From contig NZ_CP183303.1 in assembly GCF_048541585.1 (NCBI RefSeq), forward strand, positions 1,922,001 through 1,986,000: a stretch of 64,000 nt of DNA. The letters run 5' to 3'. Position 1 is the stretch's first letter. Every line of letters begins with the position of its first letter. Source of the DNA: Legionella_C sp048541585 (GTDB lineage Bacteria > Pseudomonadota > Gammaproteobacteria > Legionellales > Legionellaceae). The notes under the pieces were generated by a model. That model made no database searches, was not told the DNA's origin, and was given only the letters and a program-made list of their open reading frames with translations. This document shows, piece by piece, positions 54,707 through 63,598 of the stretch. A program made the translations under genes and the position numbers.

Positions 54707-55279
54707 ATGAAATTACTGTTTGACTTTTTTCCAGTACTTCTTTTTTTTATAGGTTACAAATTCTTTGGCATTTATACTGCCACGGGTATTGCTATGGTTG
54801 CCTCCCTACTCCAGGTTATCTTTTTTAGGCTAAGGCATCAACGATATGAGAAAATGCACTTATTTAGCTTAGCCGTCATACTAGTATTAGGTGGTGCGAC
54901 TTTGTTTTTTCATAATCCCTGGTTTATTAAATGGAAACCTACCGGCATTTACTGGCTAACCGCAATTGTCTTTATGCTTTCGCCTTTTTTTGCCAGTAAA
55001 CCATTAATTCAAAAAATTATGGACGGTAATATCAGCTTACCAGAAAAAATATGGTTTAGATTAAATTATGCATGGGCTTTGTTTTTTTTACTTATGGGCG
55101 CTGCTAATATTTATATAGCCTATAACTATGATACTAACGTATGGGTTAATTTTAAATTATTTGGTGGAGCAGGTTTAACTTTAATATTTGTCTTTTTACA
55201 AGCATTTTATTTAACACGGCATGTATTAGATAAAGAGAAAGAGCCGCGTGCTTCTGACTCTTCTCAAAGTTTGCTATAA
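54707..55279 (+). CDS. yciB: Inner-membrane septation protein A (YciB/IspZ)
   Basis: 190 residues, five membrane helices. FDFFPVLLFFIGYKFFGIYTAT starts the family pattern, here read as FDFFPVLLFF and GIYTATG, followed by WKPTGIYWLTAIVFMLS and LNYAWALFFLLMGAANIYIA. Interacts with cell division and envelope elongation proteins. 18 bp before the response regulator gene, so possibly in one operon with pmrAB. Confidence 0.95.
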   Translation: MKLLFDFFPVLLFFIGYKFFGIYTATGIAMVASLLQVIFFRLRHQRYEKMHLFSLAVILVLGGATLFFHNPWFIKWKPTGIYWLTAIVFMLSPFFASKPLIQKIMDGNISLPEKIWFRLNYAWALFFLLMGAANIYIAYNYDTNVWVNFKLFGGAGLTLIFVFLQAFYLTRHVLDKEKEPRASDSSQSLL

Positions 55280-55297
55280 ACAGACAAAGGAGCAGCG

Positions 55298-55972
55298 ATG
55301 AGACTGTTACTAGTTGAAGACGATGAGTTACTTGGCGATGCAGTAAAAACAGGACTAACCCAATTTGGCTATGTAGTCGATTGGCTAAAAGATGGAGAAG
55401 CTGCTCGAGCTGCAGTAAAGTCTGAATCATTTGAATTAATTATTCTAGACTTAGGCTTGCCTAAACTATCTGGTTTAGGTTTTTTACAATCGATTCGAAG
55501 TGACGGCAACTCAACACCAGTTATTATTCTTACTGCTAGAGAATCTATTGAAGATCGAGTTAGAGGTTTAGACAGTGGTGCCGATGATTATATTATCAAG
55601 CCCTTTGATTTAAATGAACTAAGTGCCCGTGTAAGGGCTTTAGCGCGACGTTCTCAAGGACGTGCAGATTCCATCCTACAATATCGCAATATTACACTTG
55701 ATCCAGCTGCGCACTCAGTTTACGTAGATGATGTTTTAGTTAACGTGCCACGTCGTGAATTTGCCCTTTTACAGAAATTACTTGAAAACAGCGGCCAAGT
55801 CTTATCACGCGAGCAGTTGATGCAAAGTATTTATGGCTGGGATGAAGATGTAGATAGTAATGCACTTGAGGTTCACATTCATAATTTACGTAAAAAACTT
55901 AATGCTAATTTTATTCGCACCATCCGTGGGGTAGGATATATGGTAGAAAAAAATGAGAGCCATCACGCTTAA
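55298..55972 (+). CDS. pmrA: PmrA-like OmpR-family response regulator
   Basis: 224 residues. Receiver: LLVEDDELLGDAV (acidic pair), phosphoryl Asp in LIILDLGLPKLSG (near residue 51), Thr in VIILTARES, Lys in YIIKPFD. The winged-helix DNA-binding domain ends LRKKLNANFIRTIRGVGYMVE. PmrA/QseB subgroup. In Legionella PmrA activates many Dot/Icm effector genes through a TTAAT direct repeat, and one candidate site is at 12645. AAAGGAG upstream; stop and the sensor kinase ATG overlap by one base (TAATG). Confidence 0.9.
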   Translation: MRLLLVEDDELLGDAVKTGLTQFGYVVDWLKDGEAARAAVKSESFELIILDLGLPKLSGLGFLQSIRSDGNSTPVIILTARESIEDRVRGLDSGADDYIIKPFDLNELSARVRALARRSQGRADSILQYRNITLDPAAHSVYVDDVLVNVPRREFALLQKLLENSGQVLSREQLMQSIYGWDEDVDSNALEVHIHNLRKKLNANFIRTIRGVGYMVEKNESHHA

Positions 55973-57399
55973 TGAAATCATCTATACGTAAATTTTTATT
56001 AATTAATTTATTATTAGCTATTACCATTACAACGACCTTAACAGCTATTGGTAATTATTATTTAGATCAAAAGGATATCCAGGAACACCTAGATACATTA
56101 ATGGCTATATCAGCTCTCTCCTATCAAGCTTTATTAGGAGATGATGTACATCAACGTCCCTTAACTAAAATTCAAGAAAATTTAGAAATTATACCGCAAA
56201 AAATTGAAAATTTTTATCAGCGTCGGTTCTTAAATGATTTACCACCTAAGAATTACCTGGATAAGTTTAATTTTCAAGTATGGACAAACGGTGGTAAGTT
56301 ATTACTTCATTCCTCTGCCGCACCAAAAATTCCTTTAACTGCTGAAATTGATGGTTTTAGCGATAAGCTTATTGCTAACCAAAAATGGCGTGTTTTTACG
56401 ACTTATAATGATCAGGCTGGTATACGTACCGTCCTTGCAGAGCGTTATGATACCCGTAATGAACTAGGTCATCGTATTGCTCAAGATGATCTTTATATTA
56501 TGTTACTTACTTTTCCCCTATCTGGATTGTTAATTTGGATTATTATTGGACGCGGTTTAGATAGCTTAGATAGAGTAGCGCAAGAAGTAGCTAACCGAGC
56601 ACCGACTCACCTTGAACCAGTTGATTTACAGGAGGTTCCTGAAGAAATTAAACCCGTTATTGATGAGTTAAATAAATTATTTTATCGACTTCAGGAAGGC
56701 TTTGAACGGGAAAAACGTTTTGCTGCTGATGCTGCACATGAATTACGCACACCTCTTGCAGCTTTAAAAGCGCAAGCTCAAGTAGCTCTAAACACAGAAA
56801 ATATTGAAGAAAAAAATCAAGCGTTACAGAAATTAATTGCTAGCGTCAATCGCAGTACGCATATCGTCCAACAACTCTTAACTATGAGTAAATTAGTTCC
56901 TGAGGCAGCAAATATTAATGATCTTGACGAAGTTAATCTAGTCAAAATCACTCGAGAAATTTTAGCAATGCTTGCGCCAAGCGCAGTAGAAAAACAAATT
57001 GAACTTGAATTTGAACATGATGAGAATCTAGCAAAATTTGAAGGTAACCCAACAGCACTTAGCATCTTAATTCGCAATCTTGTCGATAATGCAATTCGCT
57101 ACTGTAAAGATGGAGGCAAGGTTTTAGTTAAAGTTTATCAAAAAGATCAGGAGCTTATTTTAGAAGTTCAAGATAATGGTCCTGGTATTCCTGTTGAGTT
57201 ACAGAGTCGGGTCTTTGAGCGTTTCTTTAGAGTATTAGGTAATAAAACAACTGGAAGTGGTCTAGGACTCGCTATAGTTAGACAAATTTGTGACTTACAT
57301 GGCGCACGTGTTGAATTAGATTCGCCTAAAGAAGGTACAGGCCTTATCGTGCGCGTGTATTTTCCTATTAACTTAAGTAGAAATGACTTAGAGCATTAA
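55972..57399 (+). CDS. pmrB: PmrB-like sensor histidine kinase
   Basis: 475 residues. Two membrane helices (about 8-28 and 175-192) flank a periplasmic sensor of about 145 residues. A HAMP-like linker follows, then HisKA with FAADAAHELRTPLAAL (His phosphosite), and HATPase boxes NLVDNAIRYC, VQDNGPGIPVEL and GSGLGLAIVRQIC. Pairs with the regulator gene it overlaps. The periplasmic region lacks the obvious ExxE iron motif of enterobacterial PmrB, so the signal is open. Confidence 0.88.
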   Translation: MKSSIRKFLLINLLLAITITTTLTAIGNYYLDQKDIQEHLDTLMAISALSYQALLGDDVHQRPLTKIQENLEIIPQKIENFYQRRFLNDLPPKNYLDKFNFQVWTNGGKLLLHSSAAPKIPLTAEIDGFSDKLIANQKWRVFTTYNDQAGIRTVLAERYDTRNELGHRIAQDDLYIMLLTFPLSGLLIWIIIGRGLDSLDRVAQEVANRAPTHLEPVDLQEVPEEIKPVIDELNKLFYRLQEGFEREKRFAADAAHELRTPLAALKAQAQVALNTENIEEKNQALQKLIASVNRSTHIVQQLLTMSKLVPEAANINDLDEVNLVKITREILAMLAPSAVEKQIELEFEHDENLAKFEGNPTALSILIRNLVDNAIRYCKDGGKVLVKVYQKDQELILEVQDNGPGIPVELQSRVFERFFRVLGNKTTGSGLGLAIVRQICDLHGARVELDSPKEGTGLIVRVYFPINLSRNDLEH

Positions 57400-57485
57400 A
57401 TTGATGTAATAATCGAACAACCCCTCCTCATATATGACATTTCTTTCTTAATTAACGCCTATATTGTTTATAATTTGATCAATAA

Positions 57486-58442
57486 ATGGTCTATAATAAC
57501 CAGGATATGGTTGTTTTAAGGCTTGGTAGTATGATTTCAAGTAATTATAATTTGCAAAGAGAATTAACAAGAAATGAAAAAATATATAGTTTTTCGATAA
57601 TTTTTATCCCTTTTATTATATTTTTATACAGTATATTTTCTGGAATGCTTTTTAAAATAGGCATGTTGACATTAATTCTTCTAATTTTATGTTACTGCGC
57701 TACTGTCATTGGTGTTACAGTTGGCTTTCATCGTTTATTAACACATCGTTCTTTTAAAACAAATCGTATTACAAAATTTATATTAATATGCCTAGGCTGT
57801 ATGTCCTATGAAGGCCCGCCTTTGTTTTGGGTTGCTGCGCACAGAAGACATCACAAGTATACAGAAGAGGAAGCTGATCCTCATTCCCCTTTAAAGGAAG
57901 GCAAATTCAAGTTAATGGGGCTTATACATGCACATATGGGCTGGATGTTAAATCATAAAGTAGAGAACTGGAATTATTACGTACGAGATTTAGTAGAAGA
58001 CAAGGATATAAGATTTATTAATCGACATTACAGCGTGATAGCACTTAGTGGCTTATTAATTCCAGGAATAATTAATGGCTTGCTCTATTTAAGTTGGTAT
58101 GGGTTTATTGAAGGGATAGTTATATGCGGTATAGTGAGAGTATTTCTACAGCAGCATGTAACTTGGGCAATTAATTCAGTTTGCCATGTTTGGGGAACAA
58201 AAGATTTTCAAAGCTCAGATAATAGTAAAAATAATTGGCTATTTGCTATTTTAGCTTTAGGAGAAGGTTGGCATAACAGCCATCATGCCTTTCCATCCTC
58301 TGCTAAACATGGCTTAAAGAAAGGTCAAATTGATTTTTCATATGGGGTTATTAAAATCCTTTCTTATATTGGCGTTGTATGGGATATTAAAACACCAAAT
58401 CCGCTTCAATTAAGCGCAAAAAGAATTTGTAACAAGAAATAA
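57486..58442 (+). CDS. Membrane acyl-CoA/fatty acid delta-9 desaturase
   Basis: 318 residues as read from 57486; internal ATGs at codons 8 and 16 are also possible starts, and none has a strong ribosome site. Three His boxes for the di-iron centre: HRLLTH, HRRHH and HNSHH (in GEGWHNSHHAFP). Two pairs of membrane helices lie at about 40-85 and 185-225. Introduces double bonds into membrane fatty acids. Monocistronic. Confidence 0.92.
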   Translation: MVYNNQDMVVLRLGSMISSNYNLQRELTRNEKIYSFSIIFIPFIIFLYSIFSGMLFKIGMLTLILLILCYCATVIGVTVGFHRLLTHRSFKTNRITKFILICLGCMSYEGPPLFWVAAHRRHHKYTEEEADPHSPLKEGKFKLMGLIHAHMGWMLNHKVENWNYYVRDLVEDKDIRFINRHYSVIALSGLLIPGIINGLLYLSWYGFIEGIVICGIVRVFLQQHVTWAINSVCHVWGTKDFQSSDNSKNNWLFAILALGEGWHNSHHAFPSSAKHGLKKGQIDFSYGVIKILSYIGVVWDIKTPNPLQLSAKRICNKK

Positions 58443-58477
58443 CTGTCTTTCACAAAATTAACTACCCACTATCTAGA

Positions 58478-58499
58478 AGCTAGACTAAGAAGTCTAGCT
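58478..58499. terminator. Bidirectional hairpin terminator
   Basis: AGCTAGACT (58478-58486) and AGTCTAGCT (58491-58499) form a perfect 9-bp stem with a 4-nt loop, 36 bp after the desaturase stop, in the gap shared with the convergent ruvA gene. Confidence 0.55.
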
Positions 58500-58627
58500 A
58501 TCTGTCTTAAATTTAAAATACTGATTAAGTAAGGTTTAATTGTAGTTTTCAAGTTATAATTTAAGCTTTAAATCAAGATTAAACATTTAAAGTTAAAGTA
58601 ACAATCCAAAATATAATAGCTTTTTAT

Positions 58628-59239
58628 TTATCCATTATGAACAGCTAATTGACGTAGCGCTTCTCTAATCAATTGCTCACAAGTTTTTGAGCCATTATCT
58701 AATTTTTTAATTATTCGAGTTGCCTCTTGCAGCTTATACCCTAAGGCTTCTAAAGCACAAATTGCTTCATGTTGCTCGTGTTGATTACCTAACATAGTTT
58801 GATCAGCGATAGAAATTACTTCATTTTGAGCTAATTGATTAACAATATCTTTCATTTCAATGATAAGACGTTCCGCTGTTTTTTTACCAATACCAGGCAG
58901 CTTAGTTAAAAAATTAGTATTATTCTGGCTAATAGACTGAATCAGCTCTAAAGGAGTAACACTGGAAAGGATTCCTATAGCCACCCGGGGGCCTACTCCA
59001 TTTATTTTAATTAACGCTCTAAATACAGACCGCTCTAACTTATCTGAAAAACCATATAATAAGAAAGCATCTTCCCTAACCACTGTATGGATATGTAAGC
59101 TTACAGTATCATCACCGCCATCAAGCTTAAAAAAGGTTTGTAATGAGGTCTCAACATCATATCCTACACCGTGAACATTTATCACCAGCTTTCCCGGCTG
59201 CTGCTTATCAATAATCTTACCTTGCAACCAACCAATCAT
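58628..59239 (-). CDS. ruvA: Holliday junction branch migration protein RuvA
   Basis: 203 residues. MIGWLQGKIIDKQ start, VRGVGYDV-like INVHGVGYDVE, two helix-hairpin-helix motifs INGVGPRVAIGIL and LPGIGKKTAERLI, acidic and C-terminal RuvB-binding domain ALEALGYKLQEA. Binds four-way junctions. ATG overlaps the ruvC stop by one base. ruvB does not follow within the window; the next gene is the convergent desaturase. Confidence 0.96.
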   Translation of the reverse strand: MIGWLQGKIIDKQQPGKLVINVHGVGYDVETSLQTFFKLDGGDDTVSLHIHTVVREDAFLLYGFSDKLERSVFRALIKINGVGPRVAIGILSSVTPLELIQSISQNNTNFLTKLPGIGKKTAERLIIEMKDIVNQLAQNEVISIADQTMLGNQHEQHEAICALEALGYKLQEATRIIKKLDNGSKTCEQLIREALRQLAVHNG

Positions 59240-59733
59240 TATCGTTTCCTTAATTGATTTTTAATACTATTTCGCATGTGGCTGTGACAAATTGCAATAG
59301 CTAGTGCATCAGCTGCATCTTTTTGCGGTGGACGATTTAACATTAGTAAACGAACCACCATATGATTAACTTGATCTTTCTCTGCAGCACCATAGCCGAC
59401 AATAGATTGTTTTACTTCTCGAGCTGAGTATTCACTAACTTTGATACGGTGCGATGCAGCTGCAACTAAAGCAGCGCCGCGAGCATGTCCCAGTTTTAAA
59501 GCAGCATTAGGATTTTGATGCATAAAAACTTCTTCAATAGCAACCTCATCAGGATTAAAATCATCCATAATTTGACAAATACCATCAAATATTTGTAAAA
59601 GCCTTATGCTTAAATCACTTACAGATGTCCGAATACAACCACTATCAAGATAGTAGATATTACGTTTCTCCTCTTTAATGACGCCATATCCAGTTACACG
59701 AGAACCGGGATCAATACCTAAAATAACACTCAT
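59239..59733 (-). CDS. ruvC: Holliday junction resolvase RuvC
   Basis: 164 residues. Catalytic acids in LGIDPGSRVTGYG, VAIEEVFMHQNPNAALKLG and KDAADALAIAICH. Cuts Holliday junctions. Lies between yebC and ruvA with one-base overlaps at both ends, so yebC-ruvC-ruvA is one tightly coupled operon. Confidence 0.97.
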   Translation of the reverse strand: MSVILGIDPGSRVTGYGVIKEEKRNIYYLDSGCIRTSVSDLSIRLLQIFDGICQIMDDFNPDEVAIEEVFMHQNPNAALKLGHARGAALVAAASHRIKVSEYSAREVKQSIVGYGAAEKDQVNHMVVRLLMLNRPPQKDAADALAIAICHSHMRNSIKNQLRKR

Positions 59734-60476
59734 TAGTGGGTCGATTCGAATAAAGACTCAGGAAGTTCAGCATTGCTATGGACTTCTTGCACATCATCAA
59801 GATCTTCAAGCATATCAATTAATTTAATTAATGATTCAGCTGTTTCGTGGTCAAGCTTAACGGTTGTTTGAGCATGCATAGTTAAATGAGACTGCTCAAT
59901 TTCAAAGCCTGCATCTTGTAAGGCTTGCTCTACATTATGATAGTTTTCAGTAGTAGTAATGATTTCAATTTGTCCTTCTTCAGAAGTAACATCCTCAGCA
60001 CCAGCCTCAATAGCAACTTCCATAATTTTTTCTTCTGGTTGACCTGCGGCAAGTAAAATCTCGCCTTGTTTGGTAAACAAATAAGCTACAGAACCATCAG
60101 TACCTAAATTACCGCCATGTTTAGTAAATGCATGCCGCACTTCAGAAACAGTACGATTTTTGTTATCCGATAGACAATCAACTAAAATGGCTACTCCGCC
60201 TGGACCATAACCTTCATAACGCATTTGCATCATACTATCGCCTTCAAGGCCGCCAGCACCACGTTTAATAGCATTATCTATCGTATCACGCTTCATATTT
60301 GCTTTTAAGGCTTTAATAATCGCATCTCGCAATCTAGGATTACTTGTTTCATCTGCACCACCCATACGTGCCGAAACTGTAATTTCGCGAATTAATTTAG
60401 TAAAAATTTTACCGCGTTTGGCATCCTGGACCCCTTTTCTAAATTTAATATTTGCCCACTTACTATGGCCAGCCAT
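59733..60476 (-). CDS. yebC: YebC/TACO1-family protein
   Basis: 247 residues. MAGHSKWANIKFRKG, DAKRGKIFTKLIREI, GPGGVAILVDCLSDNKNRT and FTKHGGNLGTDGSVAYLF are family blocks. Members act as transcription regulators or help ribosomes translate polyproline. First gene of the operon with ruvC and ruvA; GAAAGAGGTGGGTT upstream supplies the ribosome site. Confidence 0.96.
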   Translation of the reverse strand: MAGHSKWANIKFRKGVQDAKRGKIFTKLIREITVSARMGGADETSNPRLRDAIIKALKANMKRDTIDNAIKRGAGGLEGDSMMQMRYEGYGPGGVAILVDCLSDNKNRTVSEVRHAFTKHGGNLGTDGSVAYLFTKQGEILLAAGQPEEKIMEVAIEAGAEDVTSEEGQIEIITTTENYHNVEQALQDAGFEIEQSHLTMHAQTTVKLDHETAESLIKLIDMLEDLDDVQEVHSNAELPESLFESTH

Positions 60477-60686
60477 AACCCACCTCTTTCTAATCGATAA
60501 ATACTAAATTATATCCTGTCATGACTTTAAAAAGAATGATTTATCTACAGCGGTCATCAATTAGTTTCCTAAAATAAAAATCGAAATAATTTAGTTATTT
60601 ATAATTTGTAAGGCTTGTATAAAACGTCTTAGAATGCAACTATTAGCAAATAATAGATACTGCAATTAGTTACAAGGAGAAAACTT

Positions 60687-61928
60687 GTGTTAGCAGGATT
60701 TGGTAACCATCATCAAACAGAGGCAATTGCTGGCGCCTTACCACAAAATCAAAATTCACCACAGCAATGTGCTTATGGACTTTATGCAGAACAATTAAGT
60801 GGTAGCGCGTTTACAAGACCTCGCCATCTTAATCTACATAGCTGGTTATATCGTACCGCACCTTCTGTTACACAAGGAGATTATAGTTATCATCATGAAC
60901 CAGCATTGAAATTTATTACTCTACAGCCACCTAACCCATTTCGCTGGTCACCTTTTCCTGCGCCAACTATCGAAATAGATTTTGTAGATAGCCTATTTCA
61001 TATTGCCGGAAATAAATTTGTTAATGCCTACCTCTATCAATGTACTCAGTCTATGTCAACTCGTTATTTCAGTAATTATGACGGTGAAATGCTATTTGTT
61101 CCTTATCAAGGAGATATTGTTTTATTTACTGAATTTGGCCGACTCGAGATTGGCCCTGGAAAAATTGCAGTTATACCGCGGGGCGTTAAGTTTAAAGTTG
61201 AATTAAAAGATAATTTAGCTTGTGGCTATTTAGCTGAGAACTCAGCACAACCTTTAACAATTCCTTCACTAGGTATTATTGGCTCAAACGGTTTAGCTAA
61301 TCCGCGTCATTTCCTTTACCCTGTTGCAGCCTTTGAAGACATTCATCAACCTGTTGTTTTAATTTGTAAATCAGCTCATCACTTATGGCTTTGTCGCAGT
61401 AATTATTCGCCATTAAATGTAGTAGCTTGGCATGGTAATTATGCGCCCTACAGTTATGATTTATCATTGTTCAACACAATTAATACAGTCAGCTTTGATC
61501 ACCCCGATCCTTCAATTTTTACTGTATTAACCTCGGAAAGTAATAGTAGTGGTATAGCTAATCTAGACTTTGTAATTTTCCCTCCGCGCTGGGTGGTTGC
61601 TGAGCATACCTTTAGACCGCCCTACTTTCATCGCAATATTATGAGTGAATTAATGGGACTAATTCAAGGCCAGTACGACGCTAAAAAAGAAGGTTTCCTG
61701 CCTGGCGGAATTAGTATTCATAATTGTATGACAGCCCATGGGCCTGATAGCCAAACCTATAAAAATGCACTTAACGACGAGCAAAAGCCTACTCGTTATG
61801 AGAATACACTTGCTTTTATGTTTGAAACCTCTATGCCATGGTTAATTAGTGAAAGGGCATTTATGCATCCTGCTCGGCAGCAAAACTACTCAGCTTGCTG
61901 GAGAGGATTTGATATTGCCAAACTGTGA
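60687..61928 (+). CDS. hmgA: Homogentisate 1,2-dioxygenase
   Basis: 413 residues from a GTG start with AAGGAG 8 bases upstream. GFGNHHQTEAIAGALPQNQ, QLSGSAFTRPRHLNLHSWLYR, and the iron site region HTFRPPYFHRNIMSELMGLI, ISIHNCMTAHGPD. Opens the homogentisate ring in tyrosine and phenylalanine breakdown; loss leads to brown pyomelanin. Neighbouring maleylacetoacetate or fumarylacetoacetate genes are not seen here. Confidence 0.96.
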   Translation: MLAGFGNHHQTEAIAGALPQNQNSPQQCAYGLYAEQLSGSAFTRPRHLNLHSWLYRTAPSVTQGDYSYHHEPALKFITLQPPNPFRWSPFPAPTIEIDFVDSLFHIAGNKFVNAYLYQCTQSMSTRYFSNYDGEMLFVPYQGDIVLFTEFGRLEIGPGKIAVIPRGVKFKVELKDNLACGYLAENSAQPLTIPSLGIIGSNGLANPRHFLYPVAAFEDIHQPVVLICKSAHHLWLCRSNYSPLNVVAWHGNYAPYSYDLSLFNTINTVSFDHPDPSIFTVLTSESNSSGIANLDFVIFPPRWVVAEHTFRPPYFHRNIMSELMGLIQGQYDAKKEGFLPGGISIHNCMTAHGPDSQTYKNALNDEQKPTRYENTLAFMFETSMPWLISERAFMHPARQQNYSACWRGFDIAKL

Positions 61929-62168
61929 GTAATTTATCACTAAACTCGCGCGGGCATTCATAAACATTAGAGTGGAAGGGGGTAGTTTAAAAGGTCTTTT
62001 GTAAGCCAACCCTTTCTTGGCCTTATATTTTTAACGGTAATTGCTGTAATTTATTTATGATTCTTGACATATCAAGTATAAATTGCTCTAATTTTTATTA
62101 AGAAAATTTTTAAGGTTCAATACTCTTTGAGTCATCCTGATTGAACCTATCATTAAATTTTTGGTGAT

Positions 62169-62196
62169 GGCTCTTATTGTTTAAACAATAGGAGCT
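62169..62196 (+). promoter_or_regulatory. Palindrome overlapping the ribosome site of the DUF296 gene
   Basis: A 28-bp dyad (62169-62182 with 62183-62196) has a perfect 16-bp core TATTGTTTAAACAATA and only two mismatches outside it. The right arm contains the GGAGC ribosome site of the next gene. In RNA the site could be hidden in a stem; in DNA it could be an operator. Confidence 0.5.
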
Positions 62197-62202
62197 ATTA
62201 CT

Positions 62203-62631
62203 ATGAATCAACCAGATAACTTACCTTTTATCTTAAGTCTGAAAGAAGGCGATTCTTTATTTCAAAGTATAATAAATTATGTATCCTATGCTAATTTAAA
62301 ATCTGCAATTATCAATGGTCTTGGTGCTTTAACTAATGTCAGAATTGGCTTTTATCATCGCGATACTCAACAGCATACTACAAAATTATTTCAAGAAGCC
62401 CATGAAATTGCCTCTTTAACTGGCAATGTAACTTTAATAGATAATGATTGGTTTGTGCATATTCATGTAGCTCTAGCTGGCGATGATTTTCAAGTTTTTG
62501 GTGGTCACCTTATTAGCGCTGAAGCTAGTGCATCTACAGAAATTCTAATTACTCCATTAAATGACACCATCCAGCGAAAAAAGCACCCTAGCTTAGATAT
62601 AAAAATCATTCCTCCATTTGTAAATAACTAA
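62203..62631 (+). CDS. PPC domain (DUF296) protein
   Basis: 142 residues forming one PPC domain: FILSLKEGDSLFQSIINYV, IINGLGALTNVRIGFY, LTGNVTLIDNDWFVHIHVAL, with HIH as the putative metal site, and GDDFQVFGGHLISAEASA. Family members form trimers; roles vary (DNA-binding associated in plants, unknown in bacteria). 13 bp ahead of the dioxygenase gene and probably in one operon with it. Confidence 0.9.
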   Translation: MNQPDNLPFILSLKEGDSLFQSIINYVSYANLKSAIINGLGALTNVRIGFYHRDTQQHTTKLFQEAHEIASLTGNVTLIDNDWFVHIHVALAGDDFQVFGGHLISAEASASTEILITPLNDTIQRKKHPSLDIKIIPPFVNN

Positions 62632-62644
62632 AATGGAGCTCAAA

Positions 62645-63580
62645 ATGAAAACTACCACTCTAAATGGGTTAAAAGAATATAGTTTGGCTGATTTGCAAGC
62701 TAACTTAGATCAAGCCGTCAATAATTATAATCAAAATGGCATTATCGTTCTCAAAAATTATATTAATCAAATCGAATTAGCCCAATTATTAACTGAAATT
62801 AAAACTATTCAATATGATGCAGAATTAGATGTTATCCAAAATTGGGGTAATGAAATTGTTTGCTTTTATTCTAAAAATCCTATGAAGTCAGATTCGCAAC
62901 TCAACGAATATGTGACAGAACCTTATTTCCAAGAATCTAGCCACAAAGCGCATGTATTTTATGAAATTATAAATAATAAACGAGTAATCAATAGAATTGG
63001 TCATGGCATGCATCTCATAGAAAAATATTCTCAAATGCAACAAACAGTTTATCGTAACGCTATGCTTATAAAAATATTGCAAGGTATAGGATTTAAAAGA
63101 CCAATTTGTCATTTAAGTGTTTACATTCCTAAATATCCTAAGGGCTCAGGTAGTGAAGTTAAACCACATCAGGAATCAACTTTTGCATATACTGAGCCTA
63201 CTTCAGTGGTAGTCTTATGGCTGGCGTTGGACGATGCTTACGTAGAAAATGCTTGCATGTATGGGGTTATCGGCAGCAATCGGTGGCCTTTAAAATGGGT
63301 TTCACAGGTTAATCATCAAGCTAAGGTTAGGCGATTTAAGCAACTTAATGATGTATATATCCCGGATTTTGTAACAGAGCATAATGACTATACTCCTTTA
63401 GAAATCAAAGCTGGAGATGCGTTATTATTTCATGGCAATTTTATCCATTGCAGCCCAATAAATAATTCTAGTTATATGCGTAGAGCATTATCTTTCCAAT
63501 TTATTGAAACTTTAGGGACTATTTACCCCACTAACAATTGGTTACAACCACCAAATAATCTTTATTTATATAATGTCTAA
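62645..63580 (+). CDS. Phytanoyl-CoA dioxygenase (PhyH) family oxygenase
   Basis: The ATG at 62645 has GGAG six bases upstream; the earlier ATG at 62633 would include that site. 311 residues. Fe(II)/2-oxoglutarate fold: PHQESTFAYTEPTSVVVLWL supplies a His-x-Glu (usual His-x-Asp) and strand, AGDALLFHGNFIHCSPINNS the distal His, and YMRRALSFQFIE the Arg for 2-oxoglutarate. Probably hydroxylates a small metabolite. Between a PPC protein gene and a methyltransferase gene. Confidence 0.85.
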   Translation: MKTTTLNGLKEYSLADLQANLDQAVNNYNQNGIIVLKNYINQIELAQLLTEIKTIQYDAELDVIQNWGNEIVCFYSKNPMKSDSQLNEYVTEPYFQESSHKAHVFYEIINNKRVINRIGHGMHLIEKYSQMQQTVYRNAMLIKILQGIGFKRPICHLSVYIPKYPKGSGSEVKPHQESTFAYTEPTSVVVLWLALDDAYVENACMYGVIGSNRWPLKWVSQVNHQAKVRRFKQLNDVYIPDFVTEHNDYTPLEIKAGDALLFHGNFIHCSPINNSSYMRRALSFQFIETLGTIYPTNNWLQPPNNLYLYNV

Positions 63581-63598
63581 CGGCTTAGGAAAAATAAA

